Source of the DNA: JBOIBN01 sp050739575
Lineage (GTDB): Bacteria > Pseudomonadota > Gammaproteobacteria > JAKDMP01
DNA length: 30,583 nucleotides
NCBI GenBank assembly: GCA_050739575.1
Contig: JBOIBN010000029.1
Location: 1-30,583 of the forward strand
Direction of reading: 5' to 3'
Position 1 is the stretch's first letter. Each line of letters begins with the position of its first letter. Shown piece after piece: positions 16,967-25,560 of the stretch. The translations under genes and the position numbers were made by a program. The notes under the pieces were generated by a model. The model had not been told where the DNA came from. It made no database searches and worked only from the letters and a program-made list of their open reading frames with translations.

Positions 16967-19381
16967 TCAGGGATGCATAATGCACAGCATGTAGGCTCCG
17001 CCGCTGCCGCCTGCCTGAACGCCCCAGCGATAGGTGCCCGCCGGTGCGTAGCGATGGACTTCGTTGCCGGGAATGCGGTAGAGATGCTGCGAGCCGCCGC
17101 TTGCATAGAGCACATAGAGCCGGAAGCCCCCCGGTGCGGTAAGAATCGCATTCTCCTGGCCAGCCGGCGCCGAATAGGCCGGGGAACGGAAGATGCCGCC
17201 AGCAGCCAACGTGCCGTCACGCTCGGTGTACCCGTCGGGGCATCCGCTCGCGGTCGAGATCGTGGTTGGTGCGCTTGCCGTGAGCGCCGGGGTCGCCTTA
17301 TCCACGCTCGCCGTGTTCTCGATCGTGGTGCCGGTGCTGCCCGTAGCCTTGAGCGTCACGTTGGCGCTCGCCGCGCCGGCGTTGCCGTTAATCGGACCGA
17401 AGTCACAAGTCACGACGCCCGAAGCTTCGTTGCAACTGCCTTGCGTGGCTGTCGCCGAGATGAAGCTCGCCGCCGCCGGCACGGCGATCGAGGCACTTAC
17501 CGCCGGTGAGGCGGCGCTAGAACTGTTAGTTGCGATCGTCTGACTGGTGTATTGCTCACCCTGCCCTACGGTCAGCGGCGCACTCATCGACAAGCCTAAA
17601 TCGCTACCGCCATAAAAGTACGCCGCACCTTGTAGCGAGTTGGCAAACCACGCGCCAACGAGAGCGGTCGAACCAGAAAGTGCGCTACTGTAGCCGAAAA
17701 ACCCGCCCACAGGTTGATCGCTCGGAATGAGTTCCTGAGTTTGCGTCCAAGATCCATTCACGTTGTTGAAGATGTACGCCTTGCCATTTAAGGAATTGTA
17801 ACCATCAGCCCCAATCAACGCCGTTTGCCCATCGAGGTTGACCGTCCTGCCAAAATAATCGTTCGCAACACCGTCTGATGCAGTCACCGTACCCGTTTGT
17901 GTCCAAGTGCCTCCCGATTGAGTGAACAGATCCACCTCGCCGGTGCCACCATTGGCCTTGTCAGCGCTAATCAGAGCAGTATCGTCATTCATTGCCACGC
18001 CAATACCAAAATTGTCCCCAGACTGCCCGTTGCTTCTCGTCAGTTGCTGTACTTGGCTCCACGTGCCATTGGACTCCGTATACACGGTGGCATTTCCCTG
18101 GGGAATGCCGTTAACATTGGCTGCGGAAGCGCCGATAATTGCAGTAGTACCAGCGACAGCAATCGAGCCTATATAGCCAAAGAAATCGCCCGCCTGGTTG
18201 GGCGATACGATCTTCTGTGTCTGACTCCATGCGCCATTTGATTGAGTAAACACGTAAACGGACTCTTGCTCGTCGAAATAAGGGTACACAGCGGCGACGA
18301 ACGCAAGATTGCCAGAAATTACCCCTCCGAAGCCCAAAGTACCTGACTGCGTGAGATCGTTTGCAACAAGTTCAGCCGTCTCCACCCAAGCCCCATTCAC
18401 CTCTTTGAAAATGAAAGCGGCGCCCGCTGAAATAATCCCATTGATATTCGTGTATGGTGCGCCGATCAGAACACTGGTCCCATCGAACGATATAAACGTT
18501 CCAAATTCCAGCGAATTATCGTCGGTAATTACTTGTGACAGAGTCCAAACTCCATTTGTCTTGTTGAAGACTTCGACGCCGCCTTGCTGAGCGTTACCCT
18601 TGATCGCTCGATTCGGCACTCCGATAAAGGCTGTTGTTCCATTGACAGCAACCGAATAGCCGAGCTCGTCCTGCGGGTTTCCAGCAACTTCTTGCTCCAG
18701 CCACACAAGCGGATCCACCGTAAGCGGATAGGTGGCGTGGTCATCGTTTACAGCGATCAGGACGCGACTGCCTTCGTTTTTGAGCGTCGCTGGAATAACC
18801 TTGCCGTTTGCGTCGGTGACGACGAGCCTGCCATAACGGATTTGTCCCCAAGAGAGTGAGCGCCTCTCTTGAAAAGGCTTCTCACTTGCGGCCAAGGACA
18901 GCGTCAACTCGCCGTTGCCGGCTGGACGCTGCATTACGGTGAAGCCTTGCTCAAAGCCGAACGGCAATACACTCCACCATTCTTTGAGGTTGCCGTATCC
19001 ATAACTTACTTGATTGCCCTTGATCGTCGGTTGCACCGTAGTAACCGGCGTCATTGTTTGGCTTCGTCCGTAGGCAATCAGGTGCAGCGATAATGAACCG
19101 TCGCTTGTAAAGTGGGCGCCCTTGCTATCAAAGCAAGCTTTGATCGCTTGCTTCGTTAGAATCGCACAATCTTCGCTATTCATGTTGTAAGCGGCCCCCG
19201 CGTTTTTCGCGAGCGACCGATAGAAGACCGGCTGCAAGGCCGGAGGCATTACCGAGGTCGAGTGAACAGAGCCATCCGGAGCGCCGGGCCCGAGATGGCT
19301 CGGAGAAGCAGCTAGCGCGGTCGCACTTCCACTCGCCACGATGATCAGCAAAACAGAAACTTTCGAAGCCATCGTCTCCAT
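16967..19381 (-). CDS. Secreted seven-bladed FG-GAP propeller protein, cassette 1
   Basis: An 804-aa protein. Of three clustered ATGs (19387, 19381, 19372) the middle one is best spaced (7 nt) from GAGGG. Parts: signal peptide (1-25); an N-terminal domain (about 45-235) ending YPLTVDPLVWLEQEV; seven FG-GAP/integrin-alpha-like repeats (about 236-592), each with a FG...G(T/N)TA-(F/L)IGA core and a GxW(S/T)QTQ strand, predicting one complete beta-propeller; a DUF11-like beta domain (593-712) with TIENTASV; and a C-terminal domain (713-804) from CPDGYT to CIMHP. There is no catalytic motif; FG-GAP propellers usually bind ligands or proteins. It is the first gene of a two-gene unit with the S53 protease and is paralogous to 25635-28073. 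Confidence 0.88.
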   Translation of the reverse strand: METMASKVSVLLIIVASGSATALAASPSHLGPGAPDGSVHSTSVMPPALQPVFYRSLAKNAGAAYNMNSEDCAILTKQAIKACFDSKGAHFTSDGSLSLHLIAYGRSQTMTPVTTVQPTIKGNQVSYGYGNLKEWWSVLPFGFEQGFTVMQRPAGNGELTLSLAASEKPFQERRSLSWGQIRYGRLVVTDANGKVIPATLKNEGSRVLIAVNDDHATYPLTVDPLVWLEQEVAGNPQDELGYSVAVNGTTAFIGVPNRAIKGNAQQGGVEVFNKTNGVWTLSQVITDDNSLEFGTFISFDGTSVLIGAPYTNINGIISAGAAFIFKEVNGAWVETAELVANDLTQSGTLGFGGVISGNLAFVAAVYPYFDEQESVYVFTQSNGAWSQTQKIVSPNQAGDFFGYIGSIAVAGTTAIIGASAANVNGIPQGNATVYTESNGTWSQVQQLTRSNGQSGDNFGIGVAMNDDTALISADKANGGTGEVDLFTQSGGTWTQTGTVTASDGVANDYFGRTVNLDGQTALIGADGYNSLNGKAYIFNNVNGSWTQTQELIPSDQPVGGFFGYSSALSGSTALVGAWFANSLQGAAYFYGGSDLGLSMSAPLTVGQGEQYTSQTIATNSSSAASPAVSASIAVPAAASFISATATQGSCNEASGVVTCDFGPINGNAGAASANVTLKATGSTGTTIENTASVDKATPALTASAPTTISTASGCPDGYTERDGTLAAGGIFRSPAYSAPAGQENAILTAPGGFRLYVLYASGGSQHLYRIPGNEVHRYAPAGTYRWGVQAGGSGGAYMLCIMHP

Positions 19382-19458
19382 AATCATTCCCTCTTAATCC
19401 AGATGGCGAATCAGGTAACGTGCGATCCGCATAGCCCGGCAATGAGAATTGCACCATT

Positions 19459-19488
19459 AGTATGTCTCGCCGTTTTGCTTCTTGTCCA
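19459..19488 (-). promoter_or_regulatory. Candidate promoter of cassette 1
   Basis: On the minus strand TGGACA (19488-19483) and CATACT (19464-19459) are separated by 18 nt, about 80 nt upstream of the FG-GAP start. The match to sigma-70 boxes is modest and unverified. Confidence 0.3.
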
Positions 19489-19504
19489 TAGAATTTTGGT
19501 CGGA

Positions 19505-19521
19505 TTTAGGACATGTCTAAA
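19505..19521. promoter_or_regulatory. Near-perfect palindrome, candidate operator
   Basis: TTTAGGACATGTCTAAA is a 16-bp palindrome with one extra G; the core GACATGTC is perfect. It lies just upstream of the candidate promoter for cassette 1, where an activator or repressor site would be expected. The protein that would bind is unknown. Confidence 0.4.
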
Positions 19522-19549
19522 ACACGACATTCACGGGGGGCGGGCGGGT

Positions 19550-19560
19550 TTAACGCTATG
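19550..19560. promoter_or_regulatory. Shared 11-mer, copy upstream of cassette 1
   Basis: TTAACGCTATG occurs here and at 20702-20712 in the same orientation, that is, upstream of both the FG-GAP gene and the TrmB/LuxR-like regulator. It is a candidate common operator. Confidence 0.4.
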
Positions 19561-19604
19561 TCATTGATACAGCAGCCTTCCCAACACCAGACGCAAGCGT
19601 TTTA

Positions 19605-20663
19605 TCAGTAATCCACTATATCTTCGGGCAGAGCAGCAGTACCAGAGCTGCACAAGCCGAGAAACCAGCCAGTTTGAAATCGGGTACGTGTCCCCAAACT
19701 GCGCATCAATGCGGTGACGCGCCGTTCCAGCGTGCGTGTGGAAATAGTCGATTCTGCTGCGATCTTTTTGTCGTTGAGGCCAGCGGCCATCAAGCGAATC
19801 AGATTCTTGGCCTCTTTATTTAGATTAGAAACGGGATCTTTCGTTTCCATTACACCGGCCGTTGAAAATGAAATTGGAACAGAGCGTTCCCAAAGTATGT
19901 CGAACAACGCGCAAAGCGCATCAAGAAGGTCCGAGGATCGAACCAGTAGCGCCGAACCTTCCGCCCCGTTCGGATTTAATGGAATTAAGGCTACCTGACG
20001 ATCGCAGATCAAAATTTTGGTCGGTACGTTCGGAAATACCCGGACTTCTTCCCCAGCCTCGATGTCATGGCGAACTTTGGCAACGGCGTCCGGCAAAGCC
20101 AGAAAGTCGTGGTCCACGATACTTTGGAAACGCACGCCCCTCGCGTACGCTTTTATTTGATAACCTTGCTCCCGTTCGTATGGCTGGTCAAGTCGCGAGA
20201 TGAGTACCGGTGGCCGAGTCAGAACAAGTACCTCTTGTTGACTCGCGCGTAATATCCGTTCGACCATGTTACGCGCTGCTGCATTGCCGATAATTAGCTC
20301 GACCATATCTTGTCGTCTATTTTGCTGTTGGCTTCCCGAAATTTCCTGCAAATCGCGTATAACGGTTTCTGTACGCCGCAATTCTTCTTGACGATGAGCC
20401 ACGAGTGCACGAAGTGCGATGTCCGGAGAAACAGGAATATAACGGCGCGGCCGCTCTGGTGCACGCGTAGTCAGCCCTTTGGAGTCGATCGCATCGAGAA
20501 GCCGCTGCGTTTTTCCAGGTGTCATCGTGAGCGCTTGCGCGACTTGCGTTAAACTCGAGCCAGGGTTCTCCAGCAGCCAGCGGTAGACGCGTTCTTCGGC
20601 CGCGCCGATACCCAGGACTTCAAGTATTCGGGGTTCAGCTGTTTTCATGTGTCGTGTGCTCAT
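19605..20663 (-). CDS. TrmB-type regulator with LuxR-like HTH
   Basis: A 352-aa transcription factor. Residues 18-75 form a TrmB-like winged helix (EERVYRWLLENPGSSLTQVAQAL). A helical linker follows (84-112), then an effector-like alpha/beta domain (119-265) of the kind found behind TrmB heads. Residues 283-335 are a LuxR/GerE-type HTH (LIRLMAAGLNDKKIAAESTI...RVTALMRSLGTRTRFQTG). Two DNA-binding ends in one chain are unusual for classical TrmB. The start is uncertain: ATG 20663 is used, ATG 20648 and TTG 20678 are in frame, and none has a clear ribosome site. Its stop lies 223 bp upstream of the FG-GAP start of cassette 1, same strand, so it is the natural candidate regulator of that cassette and perhaps of itself. 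Confidence 0.82.
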   Translation of the reverse strand: MSTRHMKTAEPRILEVLGIGAAEERVYRWLLENPGSSLTQVAQALTMTPGKTQRLLDAIDSKGLTTRAPERPRRYIPVSPDIALRALVAHRQEELRRTETVIRDLQEISGSQQQNRRQDMVELIIGNAAARNMVERILRASQQEVLVLTRPPVLISRLDQPYEREQGYQIKAYARGVRFQSIVDHDFLALPDAVAKVRHDIEAGEEVRVFPNVPTKILICDRQVALIPLNPNGAEGSALLVRSSDLLDALCALFDILWERSVPISFSTAGVMETKDPVSNLNKEAKNLIRLMAAGLNDKKIAAESTISTRTLERRVTALMRSLGTRTRFQTGWFLGLCSSGTAALPEDIVDY

Positions 20664-20701
20664 TATGGTAGCTGGCAAAATTTGCCTGTCAAATACAATG
20701 G

Positions 20702-20712
20702 TTAACGCTATG
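20702..20712. promoter_or_regulatory. Shared 11-mer, copy upstream of the regulator
   Basis: The second TTAACGCTATG, about 40 nt upstream of the regulator start, where it could overlap its promoter. See 19550-19560. Confidence 0.4.
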
Positions 20713-20865
20713 CGGTGTTAAGGATACCTTACGCGGGGGGAGCGGATCCCCAAGGCCTGTCGCTGGCGGAGCTTGAGTGCCGCCGACTGTGACTGGCGGA
20801 CGCTCGCCAAAAAAGCGTGAGGAATTGAAACGCAAACCGCGCGAGGCCATGCGGCTGTAGGGCAA

Positions 20866-20916
20866 GGCGGCCTAAACCCTACTTCTGGCTGCCGCTAAAA
20901 ATGGAGAGATTACCGT
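20866..20916 (+). mobile_element. IS3-type 3' end fragment
   Basis: These 51 bp match the reverse complement of 30458-30508 at 48 of 51 positions and include the equivalent of the transposase stop codon (TAA at 20873-20875). Upstream sequence is too decayed to call a transposase, so this is a remnant of an IS related to the one at the right edge, in the opposite orientation. Confidence 0.8.
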
Positions 20917-20931
20917 TCAATAAGGGGCGGC

Positions 20932-20950
20932 GCGGACACGCGGACAGGAC
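20932..20950. repeat. 19-bp repeat, copy 2
   Basis: Identical to 12254-12272. It lies 16 bp past the end of the IS3-type fragment. Confidence 0.7.
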
Positions 20951-21065
20951 GCCGAGGGATTACTCTGGGCCTTCGTATGTCTGGCGTCTGGCGAGATTCC
21001 CCACCGTGAAATGAAATGGTTTCGACCAAATGATAGCCTGTGGGAACGCGGGGGCTTGGCGCGTA

Positions 21066-21091
21066 CAAAGAAAGGGCGGCCGAAGCCGCCC
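21066..21091 (-). terminator. Intrinsic terminator of cassette 2
   Basis: Stem GGGCGGC/GCCGCCC (21074-21080, 21085-21091) with a 4-nt loop. On the minus strand it is followed by TTTCTTTG, 28 nt after the stop of the second S53 gene. Confidence 0.85.
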
Positions 21092-21118
21092 CGAGATGCT
21101 CGATAAAGAATCCGATGC

Positions 21119-24100
21119 TCAGTGCTTGTGGGTTTTTTGTATGGGGACTTCGTTTCCGGTCCAGTGTACTGTGAATGGAACGATCCACGCCGTATAGGGT
21201 GTGTTACCACTCAATCGGATCTGCACCACCGAGGTCGTGCCCGCGGTTTGTTCGGTCCCGTCTACCGTCACCTGACTGACTGTCAGGTGGCGCCCCGCGA
21301 GCGTGCCCGAGGCCGGGTCGAACGACAGCCACGGCACTGGCTCATATCCCGGCAGCAACTCGGAATTCGGTACGGGGCTGAGCCCACCGCTGGAGCCCCC
21401 GATCTTGTAAAATCCGATGGCGCTGCCGCCACGATACAAGCTATTGTTGGAGTTCGGGAGGGGGCTCCATACGTTGGAGTTGGGATCGTAGGCAAATCCC
21501 TGATTAGTGAGCGTGGCGAAGTTGTTGGTCACGCCATCGGAAATCAGCAGCTGCCCACCCGCTGTCGCCCAAGCCATCCCCCACAAAGAGATGGGCAGAT
21601 CGGCAATTGGCGACCAAGTGTTCGTGCCGGGATCGTACAGGTAGCCGTCGCTATACTCTGTGGATGTGCCCGAGCTACCCCCCGCGCAGTAGATTTTGCC
21701 GTTGATTGCTCCGCAGCCTTCCCACGAAACGGCGTGCGGGTAGTCTGCCGCCGTGCTCCAGCTGTTGGTGGCGGGGTCATAGACCTCAACCGCGGAGTAC
21801 CCGCAGCTGGTAGCGTCGCAGCCTCCGATCAGATACAGCTTGCCGTTAAGTGCCGCCGCAGTGACCCCGCCGCCCAGCGGGTTGGGGTTGTCCGCCCCGG
21901 TACTCCAACTGTCGGAACTCGGATCGTAGATCTGCAACGCGGGCGTAACGGCCCCAGTTGTAGCATCCCAGCCATCGGCCAGATAGAATTTGCCGTTGAT
22001 GTATGCACACGCCGGGGCTTCCACCGCGGTCGGATTGCTCGACACCGAACTCCAACTGTCGGAGGTCGGATCGTACATGTACACCGAGGACGTGTTCTCG
22101 TCGCCGTCGTAACCGTCAAACGAGTACACACGGCCGGCCTCGTCGGCCGCCGCACAGTTGTCCATGATCGCAGTCGGGTAGTCCGCGATGTCGGTCCATG
22201 GCGGGTCATGGGGCTGAGGCCCAAGCTGTGTTCCGGCAGCATTGTTGCCTTGATCATTGTGCATGGTCAGCCTCAGCGGAGTGAAGTGACCGTGGATATT
22301 CTGCAACGGTGCACCGTTTCCCGTGAGTCCTGTGTAATGTCCGTTCGGTGCCTCCGGTGGTCCATTCAAGCTCTGCAACTGCCAGTCCGCCGAGACATGG
22401 CCGGCGTTGCCGATGTGCAGTACGTAGGTCTGGGTGGTGCCCACCGGCACGTTCACCGTGACCTTAGCCGGACGGGTCACCAGCTGGCCCGCGTTCAGAG
22501 GTATCAGCGGCGTCAGAACTGATGAGTCGCCCATGTTGATGTTCTTGACGCCATCCTGATAATTCGACTTGGTCGCTGTCAACGTGTGGGGGCCGGTTGG
22601 CTCGAACATCATGAACCCGCTTTCTCCGTTGCTCGTAAACGTCTGGGTGTTGTTGCCGTTTTCGTCGGTTACTGTTGCACCGTCGACCGCCTGTTTGGTA
22701 TTGGCGTCGTACACTTGACCATCTACCAATCCACCGGGAATCGGTGCGCATGGACCGATGGAGACATCGTCTATCTGCGCATACAAATCCCAACCGCTGA
22801 TAAGATTGTAATAACGCCAGCGGAACTGGACGTTGGTCACCCCATCGGGGATGCTGAGAGGAATCTTGTAAGTAATCCCTGACCGTTTTTCGAGGCCTTG
22901 AACAGTAGTGATATGAGCTAGATTCATCCAAGTATCACCGCCGTCGCTGCTCATGTCTACATCCAGCGCTTCGTTGCCGCTATAAGGTATAAAGTTCACC
23001 TTGAACGATAAGGTTGGCGAGTCTCCCAGATTTGCCGCTGGAATCAATGGCGTCACCAGCGAGGTATCATAAGTACCGGTGTATGGATAGGCGTTGCCGC
23101 TGTTAACGTCCGCCGCTGTGCCAGTACCGCTGGTCCAGTTGTCATCGCCCCAAAATGTATTGGTGTTCCACACCACGGGCGAACCGGCCACTTCGTTGGT
23201 GACTGTCCAACCATCGGGCGGGAAACTTGCCTCGTTGAAATCCTCACCAAAACCGCTTTCGAAGGCATATCCTGGCGCGGAGCAACTCTCACCCACCATC
23301 AGGACGAAGTTCTGGGTGGTTGCCGCGCTCAAATTAGTAATTGTGACGTTCCCCGGGTCGTAGCCGTCCAAGAACGCTGCTACAGCCAACGTGTACTCAT
23401 AGCCCTCCGGTAAATTGACGCTATAGCCGCCCGTCTTGGGATTGGTCCAGAGGTCCTTCACTATGCCGAAAGCGGGAGTAGTGACCTTGACTTCGGCATA
23501 CAGTCCGTATCCATGGCCCGAACCATCGGTTACCCGTCCGGAAACAGTAGCGAGATGCGCAGCGCTAAGAGCATAATTTTGCGTAGTGGTATTGCCGTCC
23601 GTTATGGTGACCGATGCGCTATCGGATCCATAGCCAAAAGCGCTCACAGTAGCTGTGTACGTGCCCACCGGCAGGCGCATCGAGTAACTGCCGTCGCTTT
23701 CCACTGGTCTCTGGTAATTTCCGGGCGCTATGGTTATTTCTGCTCCGGTAACCGGATTTCCACTGATGGCGTCCGTTACAGTGCCGGCGAGCGTTCCGGC
23801 TGGGCCCTGGACACCGAGATGGGACAGAAAACTGATGGCCCGCGGACTCCCCCAGCCCGTGGGATGATCCCAATCGGGACCAGCCTGGTAGGCGCCATTG
23901 CCGCCGGTCGTAACGTCATGAAAGTCGCTGGCGTAATTGCCGGCGGCTACATCACTATAAATCAGCTCGTTTGACTGACCAAGCGAGTTACCGCCACCAT
24001 CGGAGATGCCGATGGCATACAAGCTGGCCAACTGCGGAGCGACCGCGCTGGTGCCCCATACGTCATACCAGGCGCCTTGATACAGCAGCAGGTACGGACG

Positions 24101-25489
24101 ATCGGGACCCGCATTCATCGCCATGTCTGAATTGTTGCGCCAACCGTTTGCGGGTACGCCGGGGCCGCTCTGCCACGTTGGTTCAACAAAGACGCCGCTG
24201 ATAGCGCCGCCCGTCTCGCTCCAGGCGGTCTCGGAAGAATAGGCGCCACTGACGTCAGCGACATACAATTCAGTGCCATTAGACGCAGTGATATATGGGT
24301 CCGAGGAGGGATAATCCGCCATGTTAGATCCGATCGGACCACCGTCGCTCGAATCGTGATCGCCCGCTGCAGCAAACATTGAAATACCTTGTGCCGCCGC
24401 CTGCATGAAAATCTCGTCGCTGGTTCCCGCGAGGGAACCCCAAGTACTCTCTGGTGCGCCCCAACTGGTGGTCATGACTTGAGAGGTATTATCAGTTACG
24501 AACTGGTTGTACATATCGATGAACGTCGAAAGAAGCGAATTAGTCGCGACATATACGCTCAGACCTTCGCCAGGCCCCATTGCCCCACTCCACTCTATGT
24601 CAAGCAAAGTTTCCACCATGCCGTCGGTGGTAGATCCTTCGCCATCTACATGGATAATATTCACCGTATGATCAGGCAAACCATACGCGCTCCAAAAGTT
24701 GGTGTAATCGGTATTCGACGAAAGCCCGTAGCTGTCGGCGGTCAGAATCGCCGTGGTCACGCCTTCGCCATTGCTGTTGTCGGTAATCGGAGGCCAGTCG
24801 TAGGCAGTGGCGATCTGCATAGGATTGTAAGCAAGCGTGGTGGGTGGTGGAGGGGTGGGCGAGTTGGCCACTACCTGCTGATTTTCCGAGCTTCTACTGC
24901 CTGCCTCCAATGGCTTAATGTGATGCAGTGGGCGCATTTGAACGGCGTTGTTCAAGCCGATGATGTTCGCCACATTGCTCGCGATGTTTGCCGGAAGCTG
25001 CGGCTGATCGGGTGTGCTATAGAAGCTGCGCCCGTTCAAACTGTAGTCGTTGAGCCTGATTCCCAGGGCGTGCTCGTAAAAAGTGGTTTCGGCTTCGGTA
25101 TGAATCAGAAGATGGTTGGAAGAAACATTCTTCACCCCGATACCGTGGCGTTTCAGAAATTGCACCACAGTGTCTACTTGGGCCTGACTGGGCCCATACT
25201 GCGAGGTGAACTCCATTGGCGTCAGAAACTGATGATAGACGGAACTTGCTGGATTTTGCACGTTGTCCAGGAAGTTCTGGAGTTTCTCCACATTACGTAG
25301 CTTCAGGCTGATGGTGAGCGTGATGATCGAGTGCGGGGAGCGACGACTAATCAGGCTGGCCCGCTTTAGAAGCGCCGGAGCACTCTGGTATGCCATCGTC
25401 ACCACATTGTTCCGCTTGGCAAACGCGATGCTGGCGCCCAAGCCCAACATGGCCGCAATAAAAATCAACTTCAATGGCCAATTCTTCAC
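21119..25489 (-). CDS. Secreted S53 (sedolisin) protease with Kelch propeller, cassette 2
   Basis: A 1456-aa paralogue of the 12463-16821 protease with the same domain order throughout: signal peptide (1-24), activation domain (30-190), S53 domain (about 218-555), regulatory-like beta-sandwich domains, MAM-like/anchor-type domain, another regulatory-like domain, Kelch propeller and a C-terminal beta domain. The start is GTG 25489 with GAGGAAG upstream, also GTG as in the paralogue. Catalytic residues are E293 and D297 (VETLLD), oxyanion D377 (AAAGDHD) and S481 (GTSAVAP). The calcium loop FHDVTTGGNG...DWDHPTGWG is present, so both copies look active. The C-terminus carries a short extra tail rich in Lys and His (QKTHKH). 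It lies 145 bp downstream of the second FG-GAP gene. Confidence 0.93.
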   Translation of the reverse strand: MKNWPLKLIFIAAMLGLGASIAFAKRNNVVTMAYQSAPALLKRASLISRRSPHSIITLTISLKLRNVEKLQNFLDNVQNPASSVYHQFLTPMEFTSQYGPSQAQVDTVVQFLKRHGIGVKNVSSNHLLIHTEAETTFYEHALGIRLNDYSLNGRSFYSTPDQPQLPANIASNVANIIGLNNAVQMRPLHHIKPLEAGSRSSENQQVVANSPTPPPPTTLAYNPMQIATAYDWPPITDNSNGEGVTTAILTADSYGLSSNTDYTNFWSAYGLPDHTVNIIHVDGEGSTTDGMVETLLDIEWSGAMGPGEGLSVYVATNSLLSTFIDMYNQFVTDNTSQVMTTSWGAPESTWGSLAGTSDEIFMQAAAQGISMFAAAGDHDSSDGGPIGSNMADYPSSDPYITASNGTELYVADVSGAYSSETAWSETGGAISGVFVEPTWQSGPGVPANGWRNNSDMAMNAGPDRPYLLLYQGAWYDVWGTSAVAPQLASLYAIGISDGGGNSLGQSNELIYSDVAAGNYASDFHDVTTGGNGAYQAGPDWDHPTGWGSPRAISFLSHLGVQGPAGTLAGTVTDAISGNPVTGAEITIAPGNYQRPVESDGSYSMRLPVGTYTATVSAFGYGSDSASVTITDGNTTTQNYALSAAHLATVSGRVTDGSGHGYGLYAEVKVTTPAFGIVKDLWTNPKTGGYSVNLPEGYEYTLAVAAFLDGYDPGNVTITNLSAATTQNFVLMVGESCSAPGYAFESGFGEDFNEASFPPDGWTVTNEVAGSPVVWNTNTFWGDDNWTSGTGTAADVNSGNAYPYTGTYDTSLVTPLIPAANLGDSPTLSFKVNFIPYSGNEALDVDMSSDGGDTWMNLAHITTVQGLEKRSGITYKIPLSIPDGVTNVQFRWRYYNLISGWDLYAQIDDVSIGPCAPIPGGLVDGQVYDANTKQAVDGATVTDENGNNTQTFTSNGESGFMMFEPTGPHTLTATKSNYQDGVKNINMGDSSVLTPLIPLNAGQLVTRPAKVTVNVPVGTTQTYVLHIGNAGHVSADWQLQSLNGPPEAPNGHYTGLTGNGAPLQNIHGHFTPLRLTMHNDQGNNAAGTQLGPQPHDPPWTDIADYPTAIMDNCAAADEAGRVYSFDGYDGDENTSSVYMYDPTSDSWSSVSSNPTAVEAPACAYINGKFYLADGWDATTGAVTPALQIYDPSSDSWSTGADNPNPLGGGVTAAALNGKLYLIGGCDATSCGYSAVEVYDPATNSWSTAADYPHAVSWEGCGAINGKIYCAGGSSGTSTEYSDGYLYDPGTNTWSPIADLPISLWGMAWATAGGQLLISDGVTNNFATLTNQGFAYDPNSNVWSPLPNSNNSLYRGGSAIGFYKIGGSSGGLSPVPNSELLPGYEPVPWLSFDPASGTLAGRHLTVSQVTVDGTEQTAGTTSVVQIRLSGNTPYTAWIVPFTVHWTGNEVPIQKTHKH

Positions 25490-25498
25490 TTTGAACTT

Positions 25499-25546
25499 CC
25501 TCGAATTGGATATAAATGTTTCATTAATCCTCTAAGGACTTCTCAA
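25499..25546 (-). promoter_or_regulatory. Conserved leader block of cassette 2 protease gene
   Basis: Counterpart of 16831-16878 (42 of 48 bases identical, ungapped), directly upstream of the protease start and including its ribosome site. Confidence 0.6.
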
Positions 25547-25560
25547 GTTACCTCTGGGGC

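Larger units (their letters stand above)
20664..21073. other. Intergenic region with mobile-element debris
   Basis: No intact gene. It contains the promoter area of the regulator with the 11-mer at 20702-20712, an IS3 3' end at 20866-20916, the 19-bp repeat at 20932-20950, and the approach to the cassette 2 terminator. A degenerate frame before 20876 (KPREAMRL, stop, GKAA, stop) lines up loosely with the end of the transposase at 30499-30583. Confidence 0.6.

Noticed and set aside
21122..22522. 466-codon plus-strand frame opposite the second S53 gene
   Set aside because: Lies antisense to the Kelch region, shows no domain and is explained by codon bias; similar shadows occur at 13939-14919, 15169-16245 and 24389-25300.
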